DNA of 64,000 nucleotides, taken from Tribonema minus. Lineage: Eukaryota; Sar; Xanthophyceae; Tribonematales; Tribonemataceae. The stretch covers positions 620,001 through 684,000 of the forward strand of contig JAFCMP010000528.1 of NCBI GenBank assembly GCA_017506865.1. The letters run 5' to 3'. The position numbers and the translations under genes were made by a program. Positions 9,784 to 20,116 of the stretch are shown in pieces (within the stretch, counting starts at the first letter, position 1; the number at the start of each line of letters is the position of its first letter). The notes under the pieces are model-generated. The model did not search any database and was not told the DNA's origin. It worked only from the letters and a program-made list of their open reading frames with translations.

Positions 9784-12333
9784 TTACAGGCCCGAGGCGC
9801 CGCCGCCTCCCTCCGGTGGCGGCGGCGGCGCCGTCAAGGTGGAGAGGAAGCGGTCGGCGGCGGACTGACCCTGAGGCAGCCCGCGCGCAGGGCGTGCAGC
9901 AGGGGATTCCGCCGCCGAGCCCGGCGTGCGCTCAGCAGCCGTGCGCTTGCGGCTGGGGCGGGGTGTGCCACTGTCGGACATAAGCGCGCTGCTGTCACTG
10001 GCAGGCATGGGGGGCTGCCCGCTGCGCGAGGGGGAGGCGCTGCAGCCGCTGCCGTGCCGAGCCGCTGGCGACGATGCGCGCCGACACCGCGAGCGCCCGC
10101 GTGAGCAGGAGCGCGGCGGCTGCCGCGGCGCCGCCGCTGCCTCCGGTGCCACCGCGGGGTCTGCTGCCGCACGTGCGGCCGCTGCCGCTGCCGCGCCAGC
10201 AGCACCTACAGCAGGCGGCGGCGCGCCCGCCGCCTCCGCCGCGGCGGCGCCCGCCGCCGCCGCGCCCGCCGCCTCTGCCGCGGCGGCGCCCGCCGCCGCC
10301 GCGCCTGCCGCCTCCGCGCCCGCCGCCGCCGTTGCCCCGTCCGCCGCGACCGCCGCCGCCGCGCCAGCCGCTTCAGAGCTAGCCTCAAGGTCTCCCGCTA
10401 CGGGCATGGTGGCCACCGCGCCGGCGGCGTCCGCCGCCGGCACCGCCACGCGCGCAGCGCGCGCCGCTTCCGCTGTCAGCTGCGCCTCGAGTCGAGCGGT
10501 CGCCGCAGCGTTGCGCACCTGCTCTCCTTCGCGCAGGCTCCGTTGCTGCGCCGCCAGCCGTTCCGCACGAACTTGCTCTGCCAGAGACCGGTCACGATCG
10601 GCCTCAGCAGCCCGCTTTCCCGCCTCGGCGGCTGCCAGCAGTTTTGTCAGTGCCTTGACCTGCTGCTGCAGCCCCTTCCGCGCGGTCCTCCCCTCCATGA
10701 TGGTCCCCTGCAGCTGCTGAATGCGCTGCTCCTGGCCCAGCTGCGCAGGGTCCGCGTCGGCCGCCGCCGGCGGCGGCGAGGCGCCCGGCGACGCGCTCGC
10801 CCGCGCGGGTGTCGAGGCGGCGGCAGCGTCCGTCGCGGCGGCGCCGGTCGCCGCCGGCGCTTGGGGCTGCGAGGCGGCGGCGCCGGTGGGCGCACGCTGT
10901 GTCGCGGCGGCTGCCGCCGCGGCTGGAGCCGCGGCTACCGCAGGGTCACCGGCAGCTGTGCCAGTGGCGACAGCTGGCGTGGTGCAGATGGCGGGGAGCG
11001 TGGTGTGTGCGCAACGCGCTGCCCGGCACTGCTGACCTGGGCGCGTGAAGTGCCGTCGCAGGCAGGACTGGCACGCCGTCAGATTATCTGGGCCCAGCAG
11101 CCGCAGCGCTACTTCCGTGCCGTCCACCGTGCATAGGACCGAGTGCGCGAGTTGCCGCGCCACGCCACGGGCCACTGTGAGCTCCCAAACACCAGCAGCG
11201 CCTGGCGACGCCGCCGACGCCGGCGCCGCGGATGAGGCCGCACCGCCAATGCCCACGCCGCAGGTCTTCAGAGCGCTGGCCAGCAGCAGAAAGGCGGCGG
11301 AAGTACCGCCGCCGCCCGCCCGCAAGCGCACCGGCGCGATGGGCACGCCAGGAGCTGCGAGTGCGGGCGCAAGCAGCATTGCAAGCTGCGCTGCAGACCA
11401 CGCAGCTGGCGCGCCGCGCACAGTCACCGTGACCGGGGCGCTCATGTCACCAGCGCGGGCGATGCGCAAGCGGAAGCCGCTGAAGCTGAAGTCAGCGGAG
11501 TCGCCGGCCGCGCCGAGAGCCGTGTCAACGAGCGCAGCCGGCGCACGCAAGCATAGCACGCGGAAGTCATCGCGAGGCGACAGCGGCGCCAGCGTCTCTG
11601 CACCCTTGAGCAAGGATGCAAGCGAGGCAGCGTCTACGGCGCCCGCCCTCGCCGCCTCATGCATGTACGTGAGCGCCGTCGCTAGCAGCTGCTGGCGCCC
11701 CCGCGTGAGTCGGGCGCGGCGCTGGGCGGCCGCCGCTGGGGTGCTGCGCTCGCGCTCGTGAGGCTGACGGGCCGGCGCGAGCTCCGCTAACAGTGCGCGG
11801 ACACTGGCCGGCAAGGCAGCCAAGTGCTCCCGGTTGTAGCAGGAGACGGAATCCACCGTAAAGGATGTGTAGTCCGCGCCAGCTGCCGCAGCAGGCGGTA
11901 CAAACGGCTGTCCTTCTACTGTCTGGCGGCCCTGCAGGCGCGCTGCCGCTGCCATGAGGCGACCCGCAGCGGCTCCGCCCTTGCGCCCCGCCGCTGCTAC
12001 AGCGGGGGGAACGAAGAAGTACTGCTCCTGATCAGCAGCCTGAAACATGGCGCGTGCCTGCTGGTCCAGTTGCTCCTGCGTGAAGGCGGACGAGGCAGCA
12101 GTGTAGCTGCCTCGGGGCGTGAAGTAGGCTGCATCGTGGCCGTGCAGCAGCCGTGCCTCCTCCCGAAGCAGGTTGCTCTTCGCTGTAAGCGACGGGGCTG
12201 TTGTCGCGGGTTTGGCGGCTGTGGCCGCCCACGAAGCAGCAGCGGCGGGAGGGGTGGTCGCGCGACCAGTTGGACCAGCTGGCGTGTCGCCAGTCGCCGC
12301 TGGCAGCACCACCTCCATCGCTTCAGATGCCAT
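9784..12333 (-). CDS. Retrotransposon ORF1: Ala-rich nucleic-acid-binding protein
   Basis: The first ATG gives 849 residues (MASEAMEVV start). The frame stays open upstream to a GTG at 12435, so a longer N-terminus cannot be excluded. From the ATG, a Cys/His cluster lies at about 421-441 (C-x2-C-x3-H-x7-C-x4-C-x-H), followed by a long Ala/Pro linker. A charged coiled coil spans about 530-625 (EQRIQQLQ... through RAERLAAQQ). A twice-repeated EAAGAAAAGAAAA block sits at about 680-705, and an Arg/Ser-rich basic tail (RSCSRGRSRCRR) follows. This pattern of a zinc-knuckle-like cluster plus coiled coil is usual for LINE ORF1 RNA chaperones that multimerise on element RNA. It has no match I recognise by full sequence. 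GC content is extreme because of Ala codons, with GCC/GGC runs near 10200-10330. Confidence 0.82.
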   Translation of the reverse strand: MASEAMEVVLPAATGDTPAGPTGRATTPPAAAASWAATAAKPATTAPSLTAKSNLLREEARLLHGHDAAYFTPRGSYTAASSAFTQEQLDQQARAMFQAADQEQYFFVPPAVAAAGRKGGAAAGRLMAAAARLQGRQTVEGQPFVPPAAAAGADYTSFTVDSVSCYNREHLAALPASVRALLAELAPARQPHERERSTPAAAAQRRARLTRGRQQLLATALTYMHEAARAGAVDAASLASLLKGAETLAPLSPRDDFRVLCLRAPAALVDTALGAAGDSADFSFSGFRLRIARAGDMSAPVTVTVRGAPAAWSAAQLAMLLAPALAAPGVPIAPVRLRAGGGGTSAAFLLLASALKTCGVGIGGAASSAAPASAASPGAAGVWELTVARGVARQLAHSVLCTVDGTEVALRLLGPDNLTACQSCLRRHFTRPGQQCRAARCAHTTLPAICTTPAVATGTAAGDPAVAAAPAAAAAAATQRAPTGAAASQPQAPAATGAAATDAAAASTPARASASPGASPPPAAADADPAQLGQEQRIQQLQGTIMEGRTARKGLQQQVKALTKLLAAAEAGKRAAEADRDRSLAEQVRAERLAAQQRSLREGEQVRNAAATARLEAQLTAEAARAARVAVPAADAAGAVATMPVAGDLEASSEAAGAAAAVAADGATAAAGAEAAGAAAAGAAAAEAAGAAAAGAAAAEAAGAPPPAVGAAGAAAAAAARAAADPAVAPEAAAAPRQPPRSCSRGRSRCRRASSPAARHGSGCSASPSRSGQPPMPASDSSALMSDSGTPRPSRKRTAAERTPGSAAESPAARPARGLPQGQSAADRFLSTLTAPPPPPEGGGGASGL

Positions 12334-12502
12334 GAAACGACTTGAAGTTGAAAGTGGGGCGGGTGCCCCGCCCCTGAGACACTGTGGCGGCTGCCCCTCG
12401 CTGAGGGTGCCGAGCGTTGGCTGAATAGCAGGCACACAGGGTGGGATTCACCAACGTGGCGTCAGCAAAATCCACCCTTGTTGCCTTGTTCTTTTGAAGT
12501 TG

Positions 12503-12650
12503 TATTTCATGTCCTGGATGGGCGCCGATAAATCGGGCAATAACTAAATCTACGGAGGGGCCGGCGGTTCGGCGCTGGCCGGCGAGGGCCGCGGCACTTG
12601 CAACAGTGCGATGCGGCGGTAAGCGCTGACGTCGCCATCTGCGTTCCAAG
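12503..12650 (-). mobile_element. 5'-truncated head-to-tail copy of the retrotransposon 3' end
   Basis: About 148 bp repeats the last part of ORF2 plus the 3' UTR (compare 5495-5672), in the same orientation and directly upstream of the full copy. Identity is near perfect through the ORF2 end, but this copy lacks 12 bases (after GCCATC, before TGCGTTCCA), an in-frame four-codon loss. Its 3' UTR also lacks a few bases seen in the long copy. Both edges carry TTGAAGTTG (12494-12502 and 12651-12659), which fits a 9-bp target duplication or a preferred target sequence. Confidence 0.85.
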
Positions 12651-12659
12651 TTGAAGTTG

Positions 12660-13029
12660 CAAAAAAACTTTGTGTTAAGTTTCAGTTCAAACTTTGGTAA
12701 CTGTTTACAGTTGCAGCTGTACTTGACGCATGCTGTCAGCGATCAGCAGTGCAAGAATACTTGAAGACACGGAACGAGATCTGTACATTGGCGCCAGGAC
12801 ATCCGCGCGCTGGACACGCCCGACCAACCAAAAGTAGCGCGCCGGGCCGGCCGTGCTGTAAGCACCTATTATGCGAGCCAAAAGTCCAAATTGGCGCTCG
12901 TGCAGCATCCAAACAGTCAACAATGCAAATGGAGGCCGCCTTGAGCCAGCATCGGGCGATCACATCGCATCAGGATTGATAAGAAAAACTTGTAAGAAGT
13001 GGCAACATGACATTGTGTACATTGAGTCA
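12660..13029. other. Spacer with no recognised gene
   Basis: No coding signal or repeat is recognised between the retroelement fragment and the dispersed repeat. Only short, overlapping open frames occur. Confidence 0.4.
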
Positions 13030-13326
13030 GTGCTGGCGGTGCAACAAAGAAATGTCACAACTGGAAGGCGAGGATTGTTCGTTAGTTCTGAGCAATCTGC
13101 TCGCTCTTGTCAAGAGCGGGCTCGATGGAACATGGTCTGCCATGTCACAGTACAGCATCGCAAGATGACATTGTGATGCTGGCATGACATCACAGCTTCA
13201 AGTTGGGAGCATGAGAAAGTATCAAAGAAGCATCTATAGTTAGCAGATATGAATGTGATCCCTGCTATTGTATCGCAGTGTCTGATGAGGCGCCTCCGGC
13301 TGGCCTCACTGAGCGGGCATCACTGT
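13030..13326 (+). repeat. Dispersed repeat, copy 1 (~297 bp)
   Basis: Matches 20557-20841 end to end with scattered substitutions and small indels. Both copies start at GTGCTGGCGGTGCA and end at GCGGGCATCACTGT. Both preserve a perfect 7-bp hairpin, CGCTCTTGTCAAGAGCG, and a GATGAGGCGCC...GGCTGGCCTCA imperfect stem near the 3' end. There is no open reading frame, poly(A) tail or terminal inverted repeat. It is a short non-autonomous element of unknown class. Confidence 0.85.
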
Positions 13327-13339
13327 TGAACTATATGAT

Positions 13340-13960
13340 ATGTATCATACAGTTCATGGGCTGTATGTCTGAGACTCTGTGTAGCATTCAGTGTATGTGC
13401 TTTATGTCTCAAACAACTCTTGGGCTGTATGTGTCATACAGTTCATGTGTCTGTATGTCTCTTGTAGCATTCAGTGCATGTGCTGCATGTCTCATACATG
13501 AGTTGAACTCTGTAGTACAGAGTTCATGTCATTGAGCTGTGTGTCCCTGTGTAGCATCCTGTGTAGCGATTCATGTGTATCACACAGTTCATGGGCTGTA
13601 TGTCTCTGTAGCAGTACTGCATGTGCTACATGTTGGGCTGTATGTCTCTGTAGCAGTAGTGCATGTGCTGCATGTCTCATACTACAGTTCATCATGGACT
13701 GTATGTCTCTGTGTAGCATGGTAGTACTACTAGTAGGCATGGCATTGCGCTGTATATACCCGCTGTATTGCTCATGGGCTGTGTAATACGTCTTTGTGAG
13801 CTCTGCCTGAACAGAGCCGCCCACAGATCCCCCGCGTTGTCCACACAAAACAACCGGCCCCCCTCGCGGCCCTTTGTAATACGAGAATATGAGTAGCACG
13901 TGCCTCTTTGTAGCATTCAGTGCATATGCTGTATGTCTCGCACAATTCATGTGGTTGCAT
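13340..13960 (+). repeat. Degenerate tandem repeat (TGTATGTCTC-rich)
   Basis: Irregular units are built from GTTCATGGGCTGTATGTCTC, TGTAGCATTCAGTGCATGTG and CTGCATGTCTCATAC. They recur through 13355-13745 and again at about 13895-13950, separated by an unrelated GC-rich patch at 13800-13880. The open frames through it are products of the repetition. Confidence 0.75.
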
Positions 13961-14309
13961 AGATCTAGACTGGTCCAGGGTTGCGCAATAGACGTAGATG
14001 ATTAGCGAGAGCGTTGCGGCGATGGCGTTTGACATATGCTGATGCGATTAACAAATTGCAAGTACTACTAGTAGTTGCATCGGCAACGATAGGTGTGGCT
14101 CCGAGCGGCTCAGACTGTGCGCCACTGTGTATACGGATGTGTCACACGGTGCATTGACCTTATCACGGTGCGTAGTTCAGCCTCAGACTTAGTGTTGGAA
14201 GGCAATGAATGCAGATACCTACACAATACACTAGCAACGCCCGTGCGCCAGAAGAATCAATTAATTGTTGCAACGCCGGCGCTTGGCAACACGCTGTTGT
14301 TTGCAACAA

Positions 14310-14600
14310 GCTGCATTACCCGTTGTGACCCCAGTTCATGCGCGCACATACATAATGCATACATAATACATACACATTTGTGCACAATACATACATCATA
14401 CATGCATACGGATCTATATCTTGCTCTACACAAGATTATCATGTATCTGTCGTGAAAACAGCCTTTGTGTAACACTTGAACTGTGTTCTATAGCTAGTAT
14501 GCCGAGACCCATGCTCATTGCATATGTATGTATTATGGATGTATTTTATATGCATTATGTATCTGAACGCACAAACTGGGGTCACGACGGGTAAAGCAGC
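14310..14600. repeat. Imperfect inverted repeat (~291 bp, arms ~75 bp)
   Basis: The left arm begins GCTGCATTACCCGTTGTGAC and continues into CATACATAATGCATACATAA. The right arm ends with the complement, reading GTCACGACGGGTAAAGCAGC. The loop is about 130 bp. The outer edges are sharp at GCTGC/GCAGC. This looks like a foldback/MITE-type element. No clear target-site duplication could be read at the edges. Confidence 0.7.
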
Positions 14601-14697
14601 AGAGCTCCTAGATCCTATACGCCAACATGAGCACCATTATAAACGGCAAATTAAATATGTCACCTCCGATTGTCAATCTGGCGGGCGCTATAATGGA

Positions 14698-14940
14698 GCC
14701 TGATCAGCTGGTATTTGTCCAAGAGGCTGTGGAAGCGGCGCTGCCTGCGCTCACACAGAACAACTTGAAGACCACCTAAAACCTCGCGAAGATGGGCATG
14801 CTGGCCGATGCCTTTGCCCACTTTGTTGAGTGGGTACGGGACCTTCCTAAGCCTGACAACATTGACCTCAGCTTCAACAGTCAGACTCACCGTCAACTGC
14901 TTCAGCCCACAGGCAGAGCTGAACTGTATGATACATATCA
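14698..14940 (+). pseudogene. Coding-like relic with an internal stop
   Basis: A plus-strand frame reads DQLVFVQEAVEAALPAL, TQNNLKTT, stop TAA (about 14785), then LAKMGMLADAFAHFVEW, VRDLPKPDNIDLSFNSQTH. The even amino-acid composition and lack of low complexity across the stop suggest a decayed protein gene. I do not recognise the family. No splice sites explain the stop. Confidence 0.4.
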
Positions 14941-16216
14941 CACGGTTCAAACACCACTATATACCAATCCACCGCAACATAAAACGGTTTGTAAGGTGTC
15001 TCTGGCCTCACTTGTGGGATGTTTTTGGTGTGGAGAAAACCATTCATGACACTACTGTACCAGCGGTAAATGAATGCCATGGTCTTCTCGCACAGGCCCC
15101 ATGCACTGCTGCCATTCCTAGCACATGCAGCAGATTCTGAAGTAATCAAGCTGCACTGCACCCATTTGCTTAGCCTATGCAGCCACACATGCGCGCCACA
15201 CAGGTGACAACGTGCACGTCACTGCCCCTTGTGGGGGGATATATCTTTAAGAGCCCGGGGCCCTCCACAAAGGATACTGCTACGAGCCCGTTTACCATCT
15301 TATCTGCTACCAAGGCTTGTCTTAACTAAACGCTCTCAGATGTGCTCTATTAGCTACCAAACAAGCCGCATCCTACAATGCAGGTCACACACAGGGTCCC
15401 ATGCAGCGTATAATCGAAGAGTGTGCCTCATGGAACACAGAAACCAACGCAACAACCAACGAAGGGAGCACCAGATCCATTGAAGGCAAGCGCACCGCAT
15501 GTGACTTCGACGCGTACACACGTGTACAGACTTGTACAAACGGGGCTTTCGGGGGACCTGTGAAGGCCAGCAGTGCAGCACTAGCAGCGGGATGAGCGAC
15601 CTGTCATGCATACAAGTGTTCAGCAGCCGCCGGTGCAGAAGTGGGCTGTCATGGTGTCAAGCACGTTACATAAGTGGATCAAGGACAGACAGCAGCAGAC
15701 AAGACGCGAAGGTCCAACTACGCCATGGAAAGAAACATAAATGTGAATGTTGTGTACAGCGTTCACCACCCGCACACCTCCTCGAATTACTGTACAGCGT
15801 GGCATTTTATGGGAACAAGTGACAGCAGCCTGTTGCGCACCAGCAGAGATGGCGCTCTCATGTTGTCGTCAATTCCATGGCCCTGCACAGTCTGCAAGGT
15901 ATTATGTACAGGTGTCGCTACTGTGACTCTACAGACAGTGGGCGATACACACACGCAAGTCATCAGCTACCTCAACAGAAAGCTAAAGTAAAACTAACGG
16001 CCCGCAGCACTTCGTCGCTGCAGCTGCCAAAGTCCTGAAGTGACCGAACACGCATACCGCCACTTGTTGGCCGGCTGCAGAAGCCTGCACATACATGCAT
16101 GTCTAATGTACAACAACGCATACACCCCTGCTGTATCCGCCCGCTGCCGGAACAGCTGTGCGCGCCGACTCTGTCATGGTTACTCTCCCCCTGCACACGT
16201 CGCACACGGATGCGCC
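14941..16216. other. Spacer downstream of the glycosyltransferase
   Basis: No gene is recognised. A TGTAA motif, used as a polyadenylation signal in chlorophyte algae, occurs on the minus strand at about 15664-15668. It could end the glycosyltransferase transcript, but it lies about 550 bp past the stop codon. Confidence 0.35.
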
Positions 16217-19200
16217 TCAAGACGAAGCCTGCACTGCTAGAAAGTCAGCCACTGCCTGTGCAGCGTCCTGAGAGCCCACGCGCCGCCGTAGCTTTTCGCC
16301 CAGAGCCGCCGCGGTGGCGGAAGCGGTGCTGTCAGGCGCCAGCAGGGTGGCCACTGCGTTCGGCAGATGCTTTGCCACATCTGCAGCCATGGGGTCCACC
16401 TGAGTGGTTGGGATGTGTGCAGGCAGTTGTCAGCCATAGTGTGGGGCGCACACGCAATGTCAGCCCAGCAGCAACCATCAATGATTTGATTGCAGTGTGA
16501 AAACGCCAAAATAGAACGAAGAGATATTGAATGCGGCAGGTTGGTCACAGTGACTTATATGCACGCACAGGCCATCCCGTGAATGTATCAGCCTGCAACG
16601 GAAAGTGGGCGCATGCAGTGGCTCACCGCCATGCCAACGCCGACATTGACGGCGTGTTGGGCATTGATGTGCTGGTCGGAGAAGTACGGCATCACCACCA
16701 ATGGTTTTCCTGCAAGCAGTCCTTCGTAGAGGCTGTTGAGGCCGCCATGCGTCACAAACAGCCGCACTGCCGGGTGTGCCAGAATGGCCGCCTGTGGCGC
16801 CCAGCCGAGTACAAGAATGCGTGTGGCGTGTTTCTCGGCCCAACCTTCGGGCAGCAGCGCTTGCGCCGCCTGCAGCAGTGCGATTTTGGCGTCAGTGGCG
16901 GCGCGGCGCGCGTTGGTGCGGTACGCACAGCATCACTAGCAGCCAGCATACAAAGCAGGAGCAGGGGCGACTCGCTGGCCTGCGTGAGCGGCAACAACAA
17001 CGCATTGTGAATCAAGGCAGGCCAGGTAATTGCCACACGCGCAGCCGATATGCAGTTCAAACGCCACAAACAACTGCAACGCGCCGGTGATACAGTTAAA
17101 ATGTGCGACTGACTTCTGTCTTAAAATGCTGGACTATGGCTCATCACGGGTGGTGGTGCAGCAGCAGCGACACAATGACCCTGAAGTAGGACATGGCCTC
17201 AAGCTGCAAGTGCGAGCTCAAGCCGATCTGATGAGGGATCCTGGCGAACTCTCTAGCCACTTGATGGCGATATGCATACTCTTACACGCACAGAATTGTC
17301 CACTTGCCTTGTTGAGGCCCCATACAAAGCGCATGCCTTCCATGCTGGCCAGCGCCGCCGCCAGCTCTGCCACCTGCTCCCTGGTTGGTATGACCAGAGA
17401 GCCTAGCGCCATGTACACCACTGCTTCGCCCGCCTCTGCAGTCGGTAACACACATCAGGCGCGCAGATGAAGTGCATTAATCTTCATGTCTTGGCATGGC
17501 GGGCGTTGACCTGGCATGTACGCGTTCAGTGAACCTTGATGTTGGTTGCAATCAAAGTTCAAAAATTGCGGAACTGTGTGCGGACCTGTGACATCTGTCA
17601 TATGCTGCAGCAATCCCCTGCTGCTGCCAGCTGCCGGAATGATGCGTAGTGCGCATGCTCACCAGAACCTGTGTTGAGAAAAGCGGCCAGGTCTTGGTCT
17701 TTCACTGTGTCCAGTGCAGCAGCATCACGTGTTTGACCATGGTAGCCCGTTAGCATCCAGCCAGGTGGCAGGGGCCGCTCGACCTCCTGCACACACGCGA
17801 CACACATACACAGGACACACATACACAGTTGCAGCAAAAAGTGTCAACATTTGATTATGCACATGTACTTGGACAACTAAACTGTCACAGATGACTGCCA
17901 CTGCCGCTGGCCGGCTCTTGACCCAGACGCGAATGCCGAGCGCTCATTTGGTCGGCAAGGCATGGGCACCTCGCAGCACGTTACGCCAGCTGATATGTAG
18001 ACTGCATCACAACAGCATCATGCTGTACCACAAAATACAAGATGAGCAGATGTCACTGAGAAAGAGGCAATTGCGCACCCTACTTCCTTTGCAATCGAGT
18101 CTGTGGGATGCTGGGTTACATTTTAAGCAGACCCACGTGACCACACACACACACACGCACACAGTTGCGCAGTGCCAGCTCACTTTATCTACGATGACCA
18201 GGGCCCGAGGTATATCCAGCACTGAACAGTCATGTTCGAGGAGTCAATGCCAAGAAAAGAACATTACAACAGTCATCGGCGCCCCGCAACAACTCTCAGC
18301 GTGGTAGTGAGGCCTGAAAACGAGAACTGGTAGATACATTTCAATGTACATTGACGCACCAGTGCCCAGTCCCCGCTGACAAGTGTCAAGCAGCGCGGAA
18401 CAGCTGCGGGCACGCTCATAGCCACGCCAGGCGGCCCCGGCAGCCCGAGCGCCCGGCGCACACGCGCGCGTGGCGCCGCCAGCGCAGCGTCCGATGCCTT
18501 TGCTGCTTGATGCTTGAGAATGGGGTTCAGCAGCCAGCGCTGCAACAGGTGCATGCGCACAGGCAGCACCTGCGCGCATCGTGCGCACGCACGTCGTGCG
18601 CACGCACGCCCAATTGCACGCGTCGTTCACGTCAGCCCTGGTGTGTTGAACTGCACCTGCGCATCCCACTCTTGCCACAAACGGGTCGTGCAGGCACAAC
18701 TGCATGTGTCAGTCGTTTCAGGATGCTCGAGCATGACATATGCGCCACTGTTCACGCAGCTCAACGAGTGTGCGTGCTGCTTAAGGCGTGCAAGCACAAT
18801 TGACGAGCCAATCATATCATCAGGCCACATTTTGCAACACGCTGCCGTCACATGCAAGCTAGACTGCATTCTGTGTTTACCTCGGTGAGAATCTCCACAG
18901 GAACGTGGGAGGGCCCGTTGTACTTGTGGTTGCCGGACTGCGCCAGGGCGTAGCTCAGAGGCGACTGGAACAGTACGACCAGCGGCACCTGCTTGTGCTC
19001 CGCTGCGTCGTAGGCTGCCAGGGTGGCATGATCTGTCACAATGCAGTCGTAAGGGTCGACGTTCTCCAGGTGCGCAGCCAGGGGTGGGTACATGCCAGCT
19101 TCCATGTCTGCGACAGAACCCAGAACGGGACCATATGGCAACAAGCACTCTGGTGAGCGCAATGGATCGTCTTCAAGGCTAAATTGGCAAACAGAACCAA

Positions 19201-20053
19201 CGTTGTTTCGCAGATTGGATATTTTTTGTCAACATGTTCATATGCATGGCTCATTCGCCTCGAGTGCTACTCTTCAGTAGACCTGAGACTGCACGCTGGC
19301 TCCCTGCGGCATCAGGGGTTTGTGCTTTGCTATGTTCACGGACAAACATGCCATGAACAATCATTGAGGTATGCGCATCCCTTGAGAGCAGTTAGGGCTT
19401 TGTACCTTCAAGTTGCTGATAGAAGATGCAATAGACACCTGCGCCCACATAGATCTTCGAGGTCTCTCAACTGCAACATTGCCATAAACGATGCTAGTCT
19501 GGCTACATGTTTCTGAGCTCGTGTTATGCGCTTCGCTCTTGCTACAACACTCGCTTGAAGAGCTTGGCACGTAGGCACAGCTGCACGCAGCTCACAGTGT
19601 CGCTAGCCACTCTGGCCTCAAATCCGCCGATTGGGCCATTCAGGCTGCTGTGGCGCCGGCGAATGCACATGACGTCGGTGGAGCGCTGGCACGCAATTTG
19701 CACGCCTACAACACGCTCAACGACACCAGCTCACAACGACGGCACTTGAAGACCAAGCCTGAAAGCACCCTTTTTTCACCTGTGAATTTAGCAGCCATCG
19801 CCGATGCCCTTCTGCCCACGTCTCTCCTGGGATCCTCTGTCACGCTAGGTCCAGGCCATAGAGCCGCTCCCTGCTCAGGTGCCGGCCCCAGGTTGACGAA
19901 TTCCAGCCCGCCCTCCTCGACAGTGGGCCTAGCAGCATCGCAGCTTGCAAAAGCGACGGTGGCCTCAGGTCTCAGCTGGTGCAACGCTGCTGCTACGCAT
20001 GTGGCCGGCTTCAGATGGCCATGTGAAGGCATCGCGACGAAGAGGACCCTCAT
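16217..20053 (-). CDS. Family-1 UDP-glycosyltransferase, 7 exons, complete
   Basis: Transfers a sugar from a UDP-sugar to a small lipophilic acceptor, probably in the cytosol (no signal peptide seen). Exons in transcript order: 20053-19780, 19149-18881, 18539-18360, 17786-17669, 17435-17308, 16869-16627, 16399-16217. Every junction keeps phase and the total is 464 residues, normal for GT1. The N-terminus MRVLFVAMPSHGHLKPA carries the family His (H13) that deprotonates the acceptor. YDCIVTDHATLAAY lies where the partner Asp is expected. VVYMALGSLV leads into the C-terminal domain. A 44-residue PSPG box runs from WAPQ through HPAVRLFVTHGGLNS to PYFSDQ; the final Gln is typical of UDP-glucose users. 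The intron after exon 5 has a GC donor (AAG|GCAAGT). The acceptor substrate cannot be predicted. The exon 2 to 3 junction is the least certain. Confidence 0.9.
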
Positions 20054-20116
20054 GGCTTCTTCCCTCAGCGGCGTTGAGGTTCTTTTTTGTCGGATCTGAG
20101 ACCCTGTAGTGACAGG

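Larger units (their letters stand above)
5486..12502 (-). mobile_element. Near-complete two-ORF non-LTR retrotransposon (RLE type)
   Basis: A GC-rich element of about 7 kb on the minus strand. From its 5' side it holds ORF1 (12333 to 9784), a 33-bp gap, ORF2 (9750 to 5557) and a short 3' UTR of about 70 bp with no poly(A) tail. The 3' end is fixed by comparison with a second, truncated copy: both share sequence down to TACAACTTCAA (minus-strand reading; 5486 in this copy, 12494 in the fragment) and then diverge. The 5' end is either where the fragment stops (about 12493) or the inner TTGAAGTTG at 12342-12350, only a few bases from the ORF1 ATG. Both long ORFs are intact, so this copy may be young. 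Domain order (finger, RT, CCHC, restriction-like endonuclease) resembles R2/Utopia-type LINEs. The clade is inference. Confidence 0.88.

Noticed and set aside
9926..11761. Plus-strand open frames opposite ORF1 (e.g. 9926-10720, 11045-11761)
   Set aside because: They are Ala/Arg/Ser-biased antisense of the Ala-rich ORF1, with no independent coding evidence.
13340..13960. CRISPR-like array
   Set aside because: Units are irregular and degenerate, there are no uniform spacers, and the context is eukaryotic.
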